Positions 1 to 10,417 of a stretch of DNA of 64,000 nt are shown in pieces. Position numbers and translations under genes: made by a program. The notes beneath the pieces were generated by a model. It saw only the letters and a list, made by a program, of their open reading frames with translations. It searched no databases and had not been told where the DNA came from. This DNA is from Nodularia spumigena CCY9414 (lineage in GTDB: Bacteria > Cyanobacteriota > Cyanobacteriia > Cyanobacteriales > Nostocaceae), in contig NZ_CP007203.1 of assembly GCF_000340565.2 (NCBI RefSeq), positions 5,112,807 through 5,176,806 on the forward strand, in the 5' to 3' direction. How positions within the stretch are numbered: position 1 is the first letter of the stretch; the number at the start of each line of letters is the position of its first letter.

Positions 1-1404
1 TCAAGCTTGCAAAATTTCCCAGATCAACAGCCACAAGCAGCCTTACAAATGGCATTAGCTTCTAGTGGTCTAGGTTGGTGGAATTGGAATTTAGTTACCA
101 ATAAAACCTATTTTGACCCTCAGTGGAAGCACATTTTAGGGTATCAGCGAGAAGAAATTACCAACGCCTATGAATCCTTTGAAAAACTTGTACATCCAGA
201 GGATTTGTGGAAAGTCCAACAGGTATTACAAGAGTATCTTCAAGGATGCACACCTAAATTTGAAATTGAATTCAGAATGTTGGCTAAATCTGGCGAGTGG
301 AAATGGATTTTATCAGGTGGTTGTGTATTTGAGTGGGATGAATTTGGTAAACCCATATTGATGACAGGAACTCATAGAGATATTACCCAAGAGAAGTTGT
401 TTCAAGAAAGTTTGCAACAGGATAAAAAGCAAGAACAATTGTTAGCAGAAGCACAAATAAAAGAAAAGTCAGCACAACTGCAAATTACCCAAAGACAATT
501 ATTACAGAATGACCAAATGGCTAATCTCGGTCAAATCGTAGTCGAGATGGCTAACGAAATTTATCATCCTGTTAACTTTATTTATGATAATTTTCATCCC
601 ACAAGTCAGTATGCTGAAGAGTTAATTAAAGTAATTGAACTGTATCAATATTATTATCCCAAACCGAACTCAGAAATTACCTCATATTTGCAAGAGTTCG
701 ACTTTAGTCTGATAAAAACAGACTTTTTACAATTGCTTTGGTCAATGCAATCTGGCTCTGAGCGTCTTCAAGAGATTGTTTCGGCTCTGCGGAATTTCTC
801 GAACCTTGATGCAGATAAAATGCAAAAATCTAACCTACATGAGGGACTGGATAGTGTAATCAGGATATTGCAGCATCGCCTCAAAGAAAAGCCAGATAGA
901 CCAGGAATTGAAGTTATTAAAGAATTTGGAGAATTACCTTTAATTGACTGTTATCCTGGAGAGTTAAATCAGGTATTTATGAATATTCTAAATAATGCCA
1001 TTGATGCGTTAGAAGAAAGGATGAAACAAGATTATTCCTTGATTCCCCAGATTTTCATTCGCACAGAAGTTGTGAGCAGTCATTTATCATTAGTCACTAG
1101 TAATGAATCCCACAGAGTTGATAATCAGCTTGGGAAAAAGCAAAAAGTTGTGATTCATATTTATGACAATGGTAAAGGTATTCTTCCGCATATTAAAAGG
1201 CGGATTTTTGAACCTTTCTTTACTACTAAAGCAATGGGTAAAAGTAAGGGTCTAGGACTAGCAATTAGTCAACAAATTATTGTGGAAAAACATCATGGGA
1301 AACTTAGGTGTAATTCTCAATTAGGTCAAGGTACAGAGTTTGTTATTGAAATGAATACCACAGCGCGACACTATGCTGATATGAGAAGACACGCTAATTT
1401 TTAA
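1..1404 (+). CDS. PAS-domain sensor histidine kinase, 5' end cut by window; phosphoacceptor His apparently replaced
   Basis: The frame is open to the first base, so the gene starts upstream; the first in-window start is a TTG at 7. An N-terminal PAS fold with a PAC-like end (GTHRDIT) is followed by a coiled-coil linker (KLFQES to LLQND) and a kinase core. The ATP-binding half looks complete: N box (NQVFMNILNNAIDAL), G1 (DNGKGI), an F-box-like region and G2 (GLGLAIS). The H box reads MANLGQIVVEMANEIYHP, where this kinase subfamily usually has a His two residues after the Met-like position (AHEINNP); here it is Asn, codon 553-555. Either autophosphorylation is lost or another residue is used. 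No partner regulator lies within the window on this strand nearby. Confidence 0.85.
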   Translation, partial: SSLQNFPDQQPQAALQMALASSGLGWWNWNLVTNKTYFDPQWKHILGYQREEITNAYESFEKLVHPEDLWKVQQVLQEYLQGCTPKFEIEFRMLAKSGEWKWILSGGCVFEWDEFGKPILMTGTHRDITQEKLFQESLQQDKKQEQLLAEAQIKEKSAQLQITQRQLLQNDQMANLGQIVVEMANEIYHPVNFIYDNFHPTSQYAEELIKVIELYQYYYPKPNSEITSYLQEFDFSLIKTDFLQLLWSMQSGSERLQEIVSALRNFSNLDADKMQKSNLHEGLDSVIRILQHRLKEKPDRPGIEVIKEFGELPLIDCYPGELNQVFMNILNNAIDALEERMKQDYSLIPQIFIRTEVVSSHLSLVTSNESHRVDNQLGKKQKVVIHIYDNGKGILPHIKRRIFEPFFTTKAMGKSKGLGLAISQQIIVEKHHGKLRCNSQLGQGTEFVIEMNTTARHYADMRRHANF

Positions 1405-1429
1405 GTAATAAAGTCTGTGGAAGAAAATA

Positions 1430-1471
1430 AAGAACCTCACCCCCAGCCCCTCTCCTTAGTAAGGAGAGGGG
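1430..1471. repeat. Palindromic dispersed repeat, copy 1
   Basis: Perfect 12-bp arms (cccctctcctta at 1447-1458 and its complement at 1460-1471) surround a single G and are preceded by an aagaacctcaccccc tract. The same unit, inverted, is found at 55314-55355. It lies 26 bp after the kinase stop and could serve as a terminator, but its reuse elsewhere marks it as a dispersed repeat. Confidence 0.8.
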
Positions 1472-1938
1472 AGACTTTATACGTAGGTTGAAAGATTCGG
1501 CATTTTGGCATGACAAATCTTTCGGTTCCGGTTTTAATAATATATCAACAGGGATAACGGGAATGCGAAAACTGTCCGCAGTATAGGGTCAAGCCTTGTT
1601 TTCAATCCTCCCATCTCTATGCCAGTTGTTGATTTTGTGCTGTTGAACGGCTAAAATGGGTGAACAAGTCAATTCGCCGCACGAAGTCATCGCTTCATTA
1701 CAACTGGCTAAATATGTGACTAAATTAAATAAGTTAACAGTTATAGCGGTTCTCGGTTGAGTGAGATAGAAGAACCCCACCCCCAACCCCCTCCGGTGCA
1801 AGCGAGGAACCACTATGTACACACAAATAATCTGATCCCCCTAAATCCCCCTTAAAAAGGGGGACTTTGATTCTAGTTCCCCCCTTCTCAAGGCTACGGT
1901 GTACACACAAATGATTAAATTCTCAAAATCCTTTTTTT

Positions 1939-2018
1939 GTAGGGTGTGTTGTCGCGCAGCGCAACGCACCATCCCAAATTTGCGGTGCGTTAGGACTAAC
2001 GTCCATAACACACCCTAC
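1939..2018. repeat. 80-bp MITE-like inverted-repeat element
   Basis: The terminal arms gtagggtgtgtt (1939-1950) and aacacaccctac (2007-2018) are exact complements. Internal arms (gcaacgcacc and ggtgcgtta) continue the foldback, so the whole unit can form a long imperfect hairpin. It has no coding capacity. Similar 'ggtgcgtta...taacgcacc' foldbacks are scattered through Nostocales genomes (general knowledge); a degenerate relative occurs near 16366-16401. Confidence 0.7.
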
Positions 2019-2144
2019 CTAAATGAAAGGTTTTTGGACTTGTGTGTAGACCGTAGCGCAAGCGAGGAGGGGGCTATGATGTATTTCATTCAAGTGCATA
2101 GCACTATAACTGATAACTGTTAACTGTTAACTGATAACTGATAA

Positions 2145-5100
2145 CTATTCTGTGGGTGCTGGTTCTTCTACAGGGCGAATTATGGCTGGGGCTGGTGTGA
2201 CTTCTGGTTGGAAGATTCCTTCTAATGCTTGTTCTAATGTTGGAGCCATGACGATGCGGTTTTCAAAGGCGACGATTACTCGGACTAGGGTGGGTAGTCT
2301 GTTTTGGGTGGCTTCTAAATAAATTGGCTCGACGTATAATAATGATTGTTCTATGGGAATAATCAAGAGATTACCTTGAACGGCTCTTGAACCCTGGCGG
2401 TTCCATAGGGAAATTTGCTGGGAAATTACTGGGTCTTGGTTAATTCGGGCTTCTATTTGCTCTGGTCCGAAAATTAAGCGTTCTTTGGGAAATACATATA
2501 GTAGTAATTTACCGTAATTTTCACCGTCTGACCTTGCTGCTAACCAAGCGATTAAGTTGGAGCGTTGTCTGGGTGTGTAGGGTAATAATAAGATAAATTC
2601 TTCTGTACGAGGAGAATCGTTTTCAACGAAGGGAAGGGTGGGGAGGCTGGTTATTAAATAGTAGGGGTCTACTGGACGGGCTTCACTACCATAGATTTCG
2701 TTGGGTATTTGCCATTGGTCTTCTCGGTTATAGAATACCTGGGGGTCTGTCATGTGGTAGGTCATCAATCGCTCTGATTGAATTTTGAAGTAGTCTACCG
2801 GATAACGAATATGGCTGAGGAGGCTAGGGGGTAAATCGCTGAGGGGTTTGAAGGTGTTGGGAAATATTTTTGACCAAGTTTGAATTATCGGGTCACGGGT
2901 ATCGGCGATGTAAAAGTTAACTGTACCGTGGTAAGCATCGATGACTATTTTGACGGAGTTACGGATGTAGTTGATGTTTTCGCTGGTGGTGTCAGAGTAA
3001 GGATAGCGATCGCTTGTGGTATAAGCGTCTATAATCCAATAAAGGTAATTACCATTACTAGGAAAATCACCGTCGCCATTTTCTGGGTTGGCATCGGCAG
3101 CGACTAAGTAAGGGTCACTATCAAATTGTAAGAAAGGTGCGATCGCCTGAATACGTTCCTTAATATTTCGTCGGAATAATACCTTGGTATCTGGCAAAAA
3201 GTCCCGTGTAAACAGCATTTGCCAATCTTTCAAATACATAGAAAATAATAAGCGTCGCCACCCCGTACCAATGCGAACGCCCCCCAAACCATCATATATA
3301 GTGTAAACATTATCACTACCACTGGGAAAATCTAATTCTTTAACTCTTGTCCCAGTCATCACATAAGTATCACTGATTTCACCGAAATAAATTCGGGGCT
3401 GTCCAATGGGAACGCTGTCACGAATGGCTTCACTGGAGGTATTCAGGGCGCTTTCATTATTCCCAGCGATATCTTTAACAAAGTATTCTGGTAGTCCTCC
3501 TGGGCCTACAGTATTAACGGGACTGAGGGTAAACCCGTAGCCGTGGGTATAAATTAAATGACGATTTACCCAAGTCTGTGCCTGTTGAGGTACAGCAGTA
3601 TAGTCTAATTCTCGCGCCGAAATTAGAACTTGTCGCCGTTCTGTGGGCTGTGTCTGTTCTGGGTTGGCTTCTGTCACCTCTGTGGGTGCTGTCGGTCTTT
3701 GTGCGGGTGCTTCTTTCAAAAGTGTATAACGGTCAATGTCCGCATCTGGGAAGCGGTAGTAAAGTCGAATTTGTTGGAGTTGACGGTTAGTTTCTAGGAG
3801 TGGTTGTTGATCCCAAAGCCGAATATTGCGAATTGTTAAATCGTTTCTTTGAATATCGGCTTCTGTCAAGTCTCCTGTGGGGTTGAAGGTTTGAGCGTCG
3901 ATGACTTCTAAATCAAATGCTTGCCTAGTTAAGGCAATGGTACGCTCAATGTATGGTTGCTCTCGTTGTAATTCGTTGGGCTGAACAATTAAATACTGGA
4001 CTACAGTGGGGAGGACAAAATCGGCTGCTACAACTACGACTAAATACAGCCCCAAACTATAAAATATAAATTTGCGATATCGAGATTGGGATTTCCAAGC
4101 AAATGTTCGCCAGAGGAGGTAAACGGCAACTACTAAAGCGAAGACGGACAAAATTGTATAAACTGGCAATACAGCCGTGACATCGGTGTAACTAGCACCG
4201 TAAGTTACCCCACGTCTAGAATAAACGAGTTCAAAACGACTCAGCCAATAACTCAGGGCGACAACCAGCATGAATAAGCCACCCAAGCCGTATAGATGAC
4301 GCTGTTGTTCGGAGGAAAACCCTGGGAAAATTCCCTGACTAACACTATTTGCTGATAGAAGATAAGTTAGGCTGACAGCGATAAAAGCATATAAAAATAA
4401 TCCCATCCCCCATAGTTCTAACAGTTCCCAAAATGGCAGGGAAAATATATAAAAGCTAATATCTAGATTAAATAAAGGCTCAGAGGCGTTGAAGGTTGTG
4501 GGGCTAAAATATTGCAGTACCCTAGCCCAGTTGTGAGATATTACCCAAGCAAAGAGGACACTAAAAGCTAGTGCGATCGCATTCAAGAAAAAACCAGGAT
4601 AAGTTATAATTGCGATCGCCACTCCAGCAAATAAAGCCATATACCAAACTTGAGAGACAATTTGCACACTCATCAACCAAATTCGCTCAAGTCTAAATAG
4701 CGGTGGAACTGGTGGAATAGTCCTGAGAGTGGGAGAATGCCAATAACTAAGGGATATTTCACCATAATGAACCAGCATTAATCCCACTAAGACGCTGAAT
4801 ATCAAAGCTATAGGTAGCAACCAGAATAATCTTAATGGTTTAGTCCGAGATTTAGGTGTCTGTATTTCTTCACGTCTGGAATAATTAGGACTGAGAAAAT
4901 TTTGTAAATCGCTATCAATTGCTGCTTCCTCGCGCCGGACTTCCTTAATTTTCAAAGAATCAGGATATTTTAGCTGTTCTGCAAACCTGAGATTTCCCAG
5001 TAGAAAAGTAGCCGTAACACCAGAGACAAGTATCCACAAACCGCCCTGGGTAATTATCCGCAGCAGAAATACTTGCACATAGCCCACATTCTCAAACCAG

Positions 5101-5192
5101 AAAATTTCTGCTCCCAGACGCGAAACCAAATCCAGGAATAGCCAAACTCCCAGTATTATTATTAATAATCTAAAGCACCATTTCCATAACAT
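2145..5192 (-). CDS. UPF0182 family integral membrane protein
   Basis: This 1015-residue protein belongs to the UPF0182 family, whose members are large and have no established function. The N-terminal third carries several hydrophobic segments (for example [67 protein letters not shown]). It is followed by a long hydrophilic region that should be extracytoplasmic, with family-typical stretches such as [22 protein letters not shown] and RIYFGEIS. The C-terminus is Pro- and Glu-rich. Length matches the family. The stop lies next to a tandem repeat (2104-2145), and the next gene upstream on the strand, the P-type ATPase, is separated by 175 bp of STRR, so cotranscription is uncertain. Confidence 0.9.
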   Translation of the reverse strand: MLWKWCFRLLIIILGVWLFLDLVSRLGAEIFWFENVGYVQVFLLRIITQGGLWILVSGVTATFLLGNLRFAEQLKYPDSLKIKEVRREEAAIDSDLQNFLSPNYSRREEIQTPKSRTKPLRLFWLLPIALIFSVLVGLMLVHYGEISLSYWHSPTLRTIPPVPPLFRLERIWLMSVQIVSQVWYMALFAGVAIAIITYPGFFLNAIALAFSVLFAWVISHNWARVLQYFSPTTFNASEPLFNLDISFYIFSLPFWELLELWGMGLFLYAFIAVSLTYLLSANSVSQGIFPGFSSEQQRHLYGLGGLFMLVVALSYWLSRFELVYSRRGVTYGASYTDVTAVLPVYTILSVFALVVAVYLLWRTFAWKSQSRYRKFIFYSLGLYLVVVVAADFVLPTVVQYLIVQPNELQREQPYIERTIALTRQAFDLEVIDAQTFNPTGDLTEADIQRNDLTIRNIRLWDQQPLLETNRQLQQIRLYYRFPDADIDRYTLLKEAPAQRPTAPTEVTEANPEQTQPTERRQVLISARELDYTAVPQQAQTWVNRHLIYTHGYGFTLSPVNTVGPGGLPEYFVKDIAGNNESALNTSSEAIRDSVPIGQPRIYFGEISDTYVMTGTRVKELDFPSGSDNVYTIYDGLGGVRIGTGWRRLLFSMYLKDWQMLFTRDFLPDTKVLFRRNIKERIQAIAPFLQFDSDPYLVAADANPENGDGDFPSNGNYLYWIIDAYTTSDRYPYSDTTSENINYIRNSVKIVIDAYHGTVNFYIADTRDPIIQTWSKIFPNTFKPLSDLPPSLLSHIRYPVDYFKIQSERLMTYHMTDPQVFYNREDQWQIPNEIYGSEARPVDPYYLITSLPTLPFVENDSPRTEEFILLLPYTPRQRSNLIAWLAARSDGENYGKLLLYVFPKERLIFGPEQIEARINQDPVISQQISLWNRQGSRAVQGNLLIIPIEQSLLYVEPIYLEATQNRLPTLVRVIVAFENRIVMAPTLEQALEGIFQPEVTPAPAIIRPVEEPAPTE

Positions 5193-5340
5193 ATTTGGGG
5201 AGTGGGGAGTAGGGAGTAGGGAGTGGGGAGTGGGGAATAGGGAGTGGGGAATAGGGAATTATAAAAAGCCAAAATTACCTTAATTCCACCTTTCCCACCT
5301 TTCCACCTTTGCGCCTTTGCGCCTTTGCGCGAAACTAATC
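5193..5340. repeat. Short tandemly repeated repeats (STRR) between UPF0182 and ATPase genes
   Basis: From about 5197 to 5260 the sequence is a degenerate 7-bp tandem array (ggggagt, ggggaat, agggagt variants). From about 5288 to 5328 a second array of cctttccacc / cctttgcg units follows. Both types are typical of heterocystous cyanobacterial spacers. No gene is seen. Confidence 0.8.
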
Positions 5341-5367
5341 CATATTTTCCAACACCAAAGCCAAGAA

Positions 5368-8118
5368 TTACTCCGCAGGATCGATGCGATTAACAAACCA
5401 AGCTAAAGGAATCATCGGTAAAGCCGGAACCAAACAAATCAGCCATTGTTCTAAATTCAAGGGAGCAGTTCTAAACAAAGTATTCATCACACCCCATTGA
5501 CTAAAGATGATTTGCAGGATGACCGTGCAGACTATACCTAAAGCCATCGCCTTGCCATCATTAATTCTAGCAGCTTGACCTCTGAGTTTCCTAAATACCA
5601 CATTTGTTAACTGGCTGATGCTCAATAAATAAACAATTCGCCCAGCGACTAAAGCTTGAATTGCCATTGTTCGCGCCAGGTCAATATTACCTGTATTTTG
5701 ACGCACCCATTCAAACATCCCGAAAATCAGAATCCAGTTAAATATGGAAACTGCGGCTATACGCTGAAATAGTGTACCAGAAAGTAATGGCTCCCGTGGG
5801 TTGCGGGGCTTGAGCTTCATTACTCGATCTGATTTGGGTTCAAATGCTAAAGGTACAGTCATGGTGACTGAGTTCACCATGTTTAACCACAGGACTTGCA
5901 GTGATAGAATCGGTAAATCTCTGGCTAATAAGGCACTAATCAGAATTGTCATCGATTCGCCACCGTTGACAGGTAAGATAAAGGCGATCGCTTTGCGTAA
6001 GTTCTGATAAACTGTGCGCCCTTCCTCTACTGCGGCTTCAATGGAGGCAAAATTATCATCTGTGAGCAACATATCAGAAGCTTCTCTGGCGACATCTGTA
6101 CCTGCGCCACCCATTGCTATGCCAATATCAGCTTGTTTGAGTGCTGGCGCATCATTTACACCATCCCCAGTCATAGCGACAATTTCGCCTTGAGACTGCA
6201 ATGATTCCACTAACCGCAATTTTTGATCGGGAGCAACTCTAGCAAATACTACACCATGTTCTGCGGCTAGGGTGAGTTCATTATCATCCATTGCGGTGAG
6301 TTGTTTACCCTCGAAGGCGCGCACTTTACCGTCTTTTTCTAAACCAATTCTTTGTGCGATCGCCTTAGCTGTGGTAACATGATCACCTGTAATCATCTTA
6401 ACTTGAATCCCCGCAGTTTTACAGGCACGCACCGCAGCAATCACTTCTGGACGCGGTGGGTCAATCATTCCCTGTAAACCTAAGAAAATCAACCCGGTAG
6501 CTATATCTTCATGATCTACCGAATTTTGCTCATCTGGGACAACTTTCTTCGCAAAAGCCAATACCCGCATCCCTTGAGTAGCCAAGGCTTCTACTTGTTG
6601 TTCGATTAATTCCCGGTTAACTGGTTCTGGTTCAGCATTGGCATTGAGCATTTCCTGACAACGGCTCAAAATTGATTCTACAGAACCTTTCACATAAATA
6701 ATTTTCCCACCATCACCAGCTTTTTCTACAGACTCATGGCTATCATGTAGCGTCGCCATATATTGAAACTCAGATTCAAAGGGAATACCATCGATTCTGG
6801 GAATTAACTTCGCCATTTCGGACTGATTCCACCCGGCTTTATTCGCAACTGTAATTAAAGCCCCTTCAGTCGGATCACCCACCACAAGCCAATTCCCATT
6901 CTTTTGTTCTAAATGAGAATCTGTACAAAGTAACCCAGCCATCAAACAAGCTTTGAGAGTGGGGAAATTATCTGATTCTAAATCTACAGATTTCTGTTGA
7001 AATAGAATCTCCCCATCAGGATTATAACCTGTACCACTCACCGAAAAATTATTTCCACCAGCAAAAATTCCCTGGACAGTCATCTGATTTTCTGTCAGAG
7101 TTCCAGTTTTATCAGAACAAATTACCGTCGCTCCGCCTAAAGTTTCCACGGCTGGTAACTTCCGAATAATGGCGTGTCGTCGTGCCATTCTATTCACCCC
7201 AATGGCCATTGTGACTGTCACCACAGCCGGTAATCCTTCGGGAATCGCACTCACAGCTAAAGCCACAGCCGCTTCAAACATTGCTGGCCAAGTTTGTCCT
7301 TGACCCAAACCTACGGCAAAGGTCATAGCCGCTAGTGCCAAAATAATGTAAAGTAATTGGTGACTAAATTTATCAAACTTGCGAGTTAGGGGTGTACTCA
7401 GGTTTGTTTGCCGTTCTAAAGACTGGGATATCCGCCCCATTTCTGTAGCATTGGCGGTGGATACTACAATCCCGCTTCCTTGGCCAAAGGTGACAAAACT
7501 CCCTGCATAAGCCATGTTCACCCGTTCTGCTAAGGGAGTATCAGCACTGAGAGTTGTAGTATCTTTTTCCACAGGTACAGATTCCCCAGTCAAAGCTGAC
7601 TCATCTACCTGCAAATTCCGGGAATTGAATAACCGCAAATCAGCCGGAACCTTGTCACCAGAAGTCAGCAGCACAATATCCCCCGGAACTAATTCTGAGG
7701 AAGGAATGCGGGATTTCTGCCCATTGCGAATGACTGTAGCTTCTGTGGTGACTGCTTGAGCTAAAGCTGCGATCGCACCTTCAGCTTTTGATTCTTGCAC
7801 AAAGCCGATAATAGCATTAATCAGGGTTACACCCCAAATTACGGCGGCATTTGTCCATTGACCTAACAGGGCTTTAATTAACCCAGCAACCAGTAGAATA
7901 TATAGTAAAGCTTGATTAAATTGTAATACAAATCTCAACCAAGCAGGTTTTCCAGGTTTACCTTTAAGTTCATTTTTACCAAATTCTTCCAATCGCTTGT
8001 TTACTTCTGCTGGTGTTAAGCCCTTTTCTGGGTTACAATTTAGGGTTTGAGCAGCTTCTTGTGCTGCTATGGCGTGATATTCATGTAAGTGTTGTCCACC
8101 CATTGCAGTTGCAGACAT
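5368..8118 (-). CDS. P-type cation-transporting ATPase (Ca2+/PMCA-like, P2 subtype)
   Basis: The 916-residue protein shows the complete P-type ATPase order: an N-terminal cation-ATPase domain ([18 protein letters not shown]), an actuator loop with [10 protein letters not shown], the M4 motif [13 protein letters not shown], the phosphorylation site [12 protein letters not shown] (Asp336), the nucleotide-binding domain, [11 protein letters not shown], the hinge [21 protein letters not shown], and C-terminal membrane segments. PEGLPAVVT is characteristic of the P2 (Ca2+ and related) pumps rather than heavy-metal P1B pumps; no CPC motif is present. It should sit in the plasma membrane and export cations, Ca2+ being the most likely, though Na+/K+-type P2 pumps cannot be excluded. 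It is divergent from the cyclic-nucleotide-binding gene at 8362. Confidence 0.93.
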   Translation of the reverse strand: MSATAMGGQHLHEYHAIAAQEAAQTLNCNPEKGLTPAEVNKRLEEFGKNELKGKPGKPAWLRFVLQFNQALLYILLVAGLIKALLGQWTNAAVIWGVTLINAIIGFVQESKAEGAIAALAQAVTTEATVIRNGQKSRIPSSELVPGDIVLLTSGDKVPADLRLFNSRNLQVDESALTGESVPVEKDTTTLSADTPLAERVNMAYAGSFVTFGQGSGIVVSTANATEMGRISQSLERQTNLSTPLTRKFDKFSHQLLYIILALAAMTFAVGLGQGQTWPAMFEAAVALAVSAIPEGLPAVVTVTMAIGVNRMARRHAIIRKLPAVETLGGATVICSDKTGTLTENQMTVQGIFAGGNNFSVSGTGYNPDGEILFQQKSVDLESDNFPTLKACLMAGLLCTDSHLEQKNGNWLVVGDPTEGALITVANKAGWNQSEMAKLIPRIDGIPFESEFQYMATLHDSHESVEKAGDGGKIIYVKGSVESILSRCQEMLNANAEPEPVNRELIEQQVEALATQGMRVLAFAKKVVPDEQNSVDHEDIATGLIFLGLQGMIDPPRPEVIAAVRACKTAGIQVKMITGDHVTTAKAIAQRIGLEKDGKVRAFEGKQLTAMDDNELTLAAEHGVVFARVAPDQKLRLVESLQSQGEIVAMTGDGVNDAPALKQADIGIAMGGAGTDVAREASDMLLTDDNFASIEAAVEEGRTVYQNLRKAIAFILPVNGGESMTILISALLARDLPILSLQVLWLNMVNSVTMTVPLAFEPKSDRVMKLKPRNPREPLLSGTLFQRIAAVSIFNWILIFGMFEWVRQNTGNIDLARTMAIQALVAGRIVYLLSISQLTNVVFRKLRGQAARINDGKAMALGIVCTVILQIIFSQWGVMNTLFRTAPLNLEQWLICLVPALPMIPLAWFVNRIDPAE

Positions 8119-8361
8119 AAAATTTTCCGAAGTACTAAAGTGGTCAAAATCTGGTTAGTGCAGAAATTAAGTGTGGGATACCAACACTCAGAAGTTCATC
8201 ACTTGGATGTGGTTTGAATAATCTGTCAACAACTTTTGTGAGCAGGGTTTTTCTGTATATTACTATTTTTGTGTTCGCTTTTCTTCTTCCCCAGGCGATA
8301 GCTTATTCCCCAATGGATACTATTTTTGTTATTTTTATTGTATAAGTTGTAACTTTTAATT
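8119..8361. promoter_or_regulatory. Divergent intergenic region of ATPase and CNB genes
   Basis: These 243 bp separate two genes transcribed away from each other, so promoters for both must lie here or nearby. The sequence is AT-rich. No convincing ribosome-binding site precedes the plus-strand ATG at 8362; a weak purine stretch (cggaaaa) precedes the minus-strand start. No operator could be recognised with confidence. Confidence 0.45.
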
Positions 8362-8805
8362 ATGCTCAGTAGCGTTGACCGTTTATTATTTGTCCGGCGA
8401 GTGCCAATTTTTAAGGAGTTGCGAGATGATTTTATTGTGCGGCTGACTTCAGTGATGCATGAACTGCAATTTCCTGCTAATTATACTATTTTTAAACAGG
8501 GAGAAGAAGGGCGATCGCTTTATATTGTCGTCTCAGGTACGGTGAAAGTCCACATTGGCGAGAAAAAACTCGCAGAGGTAGAACAAGGAAAATACTTCGG
8601 TGAAATGGCAGTTTTTGATACTCAACCCCGTTCGGCTTCGGCGACTACTCTAGAACCTTGCGAATTTTTGGAATTGACTCAAGAGCAACTTTATGATGCC
8701 ATTGAGGAAACTCCCGAAATTGCGGTGAATATTATTCGTGAGTTATCCCGTTTGGTGCGGAAATTAAATGAGGATATGAATATGACTGCTTCTCGGAGTC
8801 GTTAG
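8362..8805 (+). CDS. Cyclic nucleotide-binding domain protein
   Basis: The 147-residue protein consists almost entirely of one cNMP-binding (Crp/cAMP-binding) beta-roll: FKELRDDFIVRLTSVM, FPANYTIFKQGEEGRSLYIV, VSGTVKVH, then the phosphate-binding cassette region GKYFGEMAVFDTQPRSASATT, which contains the Gly-Glu and Arg residues expected for nucleotide binding. No DNA-binding helix-turn-helix follows, so it is not a CRP-type regulator. It resembles stand-alone cNMP-sensing adaptors that act on partner proteins. The proximity of a divergent P-type ATPase suggests, without proof, a role in ion homeostasis or stress response. It ends 40 bp before the convergent cobB, with a cagaggcgcagaggcgcgga repeat between. 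Confidence 0.85.
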   Translation: MLSSVDRLLFVRRVPIFKELRDDFIVRLTSVMHELQFPANYTIFKQGEEGRSLYIVVSGTVKVHIGEKKLAEVEQGKYFGEMAVFDTQPRSASATTLEPCEFLELTQEQLYDAIEETPEIAVNIIRELSRLVRKLNEDMNMTASRSR

Positions 8806-8845
8806 TTAAGAAGTTTCACGCAGAGGCGCAGAGGCGCGGAGAGTT

Positions 8846-10237
8846 TTAAGATGAGTTTTTTTTGAGACATTGTTTGAGAAACTGTTTGGGTATTTCTCGG
8901 CTTTGTCCCCAGTGTAAGTGAATATAGGAGGCGTGGAGGTTTGAGGGTGAAGTCCATCCTTCTGTTCCCATGTTTTCGTCGCAGTCGTAGCGATACGTTT
9001 GAAACAAGGGACTCTGGGGATTTACATTTAAGCTAGAACGATGAAATTCATGTCCGTAAATGTTTGTATCTGCTGGGATGAGTAGATTATTTTGCAAGGC
9101 GACGGCGCGACGATACCCTAATGTTAAGCGTCCACCCATGACAGCAGATGTGGGTAATATTCCTACCATTGACCAGGATTTACCCTCAAAATCAATAATT
9201 TGCTCACATAAGTACATTAAGCCCCCACATTCGGCTATTGTGGGCATTCCTGCTAAAATTGCCGTTTTTACTGTTTGCAGGGCGCTGCTGTTGGCTGCAA
9301 GTGCCGATGCGTAGACTTCTGGGAACCCACCACCAAAGTACATTCCTTGCACATCCGGTGGTAGTTCGGCATCTTCTAAGGGACTCCAGAATACTAATTC
9401 TGCGCCTAAGTTTTGCAGTAAGTCGAGATTATCCTGATAGTAAAAATTAAAAGCGCGATCGCGTGCAATGGCAATCTTTATAGGGGACTGGGGACTGGGG
9501 ACTGGGGACTGGGGACTGGGGACTGGGGACTGGGGGGATTTTAAGAGGGGTAGTAAATATTGCCAATCAAAGCAAGTATCTCCTAAATCAGCCAGACGTT
9601 CAATTACAGTATCTAATTCGGGCAGTTCGGCGGTGGGGACTAAACCGAGATGACGATCAGGTATGGTAATATTATCTTGGCGACGCAATACGCCGAGTAT
9701 GGGTAATTGTAATGCTGCGAGGGCATCTTTGAGTAGGGATAAATGGCGATCGCTTCCCACCCGATTTAATACGACTCCAGCAATTTTAATTCTAGAATCA
9801 AAGGTACAATATCCGTGAGCGATCGCCGCCACAGAACCAGACAAGCGACTGCAATCAATCACTAACACCACAGGTAAATCTAACAGCCGTGAAACGTGAG
9901 CCGTACTAGCAAAATCAGTGTTAATTAAACATTCTTCCTGATTTTCAACATCCTTAACGCCATCAAATAGCCCCATCACCCCTTCAACCAGGGAATATTC
10001 ACAATTTGGACTATGTTCAGCAAAACATTTCTGTATATAAGCCTCAGAAGTCAACACCGCATCTAAATTGCGACAAGGACGACCAGTTACATAGCCGTGA
10101 AACATCGGGTCAATATAGTCCGGCCCCACCTTAAAAGATTGTACCGCTAAACCCCGACGACGTAAAGATGCTAAAAGGGTGAGCGTAACCGTTGTCTTAC
10201 CCACCCCACTCCGTTCTCCTGCAATAACTAAAGCCAT
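8846..10237 (-). CDS. cobB: Cobyrinate a,c-diamide synthase
   Basis: The 463-residue protein catalyses ATP- and glutamine-dependent amidation of carboxylates a and c of cobyrinic acid in B12 synthesis. The N-terminal domain is a P-loop synthetase of the dethiobiotin synthetase type (AGERSGVGKTTVTLTLLASL; KVGPDYIDP). The C-terminal domain is a type 1 glutamine amidotransferase with the nucleophile motif PTIAECGGLMYL and the later His region (YGHEFHRSS). The linker between the domains carries an unusual SPQSPVP-type repeat encoded by a seven-copy heptanucleotide STRR (9483-9531). The product would supply the cobalamin that the class II ribonucleotide reductase in this window requires. The gene starts at an ATG with no strong ribosome-binding site and follows the opcA terminator, so it likely has its own promoter. 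cbiA is the alternative name. Confidence 0.92.
   Translation of the reverse strand: MALVIAGERSGVGKTTVTLTLLASLRRRGLAVQSFKVGPDYIDPMFHGYVTGRPCRNLDAVLTSEAYIQKCFAEHSPNCEYSLVEGVMGLFDGVKDVENQEECLINTDFASTAHVSRLLDLPVVLVIDCSRLSGSVAAIAHGYCTFDSRIKIAGVVLNRVGSDRHLSLLKDALAALQLPILGVLRRQDNITIPDRHLGLVPTAELPELDTVIERLADLGDTCFDWQYLLPLLKSPQSPVPSPQSPVPSPQSPIKIAIARDRAFNFYYQDNLDLLQNLGAELVFWSPLEDAELPPDVQGMYFGGGFPEVYASALAANSSALQTVKTAILAGMPTIAECGGLMYLCEQIIDFEGKSWSMVGILPTSAVMGGRLTLGYRRAVALQNNLLIPADTNIYGHEFHRSSLNVNPQSPLFQTYRYDCDENMGTEGWTSPSNLHASYIHLHWGQSREIPKQFLKQCLKKNSS
9483..9531. repeat. Intragenic STRR, seven exact copies of ggggact inside cobB
   Basis: Seven exact tandem copies of ggggact fill 49 bp inside the cobB frame. 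Because three heptamers make 21 bp, the array reads in frame on the minus strand as repeats of Ser-Pro-Gln-Ser-Pro-Val-Pro. It falls between the synthetase and amidotransferase domains, where a flexible insert can be tolerated. Copy number changes that are not multiples of three would break the frame. Confidence 0.92.
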
Positions 10238-10306
10238 AAGCTGGGGGTAATGAAAAGTTTGTAGTGAGGACTTCAGTACTCTCTACCATACCCTATCGCG
10301 ATAGAC

Positions 10307-10331
10307 AAAAAGGGATGCATAAGCCATCCCT
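10307..10331 (-). terminator. Intrinsic terminator downstream of opcA
   Basis: Read on the minus strand, agggatg and catccct form a 7-bp stem with a 7-base loop, immediately followed by a run of five T. It lies 87 bp past the opcA stop and would end the fbp-tal-zwf-opcA transcript before cobB. Confidence 0.7.
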
Positions 10332-10417
10332 CTGACTAAAACACATCTACTTTACACCCATCAGATTCAATCAATATCTTGTGGGATGGGCATCTTGCCC
10401 GTCTTCATCATGCAAGG

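Larger units (their letters stand above)
1405..2144. other. Repeat-rich spacer without a supported gene
   Basis: This 740-bp spacer holds a chain of short repeats: the palindrome at 1430-1471; a related C-rich tract near 1768-1795; a cccccttaaaaaggggg palindrome at 1847-1863 flanked by two copies of tgtacacacaaat (1816-1828 and 1901-1913); an 80-bp inverted-repeat element at 1939-2018; and aactgataactgtt-type tandem repeats at 2104-2145. The short open frames here run through these repeats and are not considered genes. Confidence 0.75.

Noticed and set aside
1899-2123. 74-codon plus-strand frame
   Set aside because: It passes through the inverted-repeat element at 1939-2018 and tandem repeats; no real protein features.
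9483-9531. CRISPR array
   Set aside because: The unit is only 7 bp with no spacers; it is an STRR. The other tandem arrays (5197-5260, 11786-11842, 14920-14950) are also STRRs.
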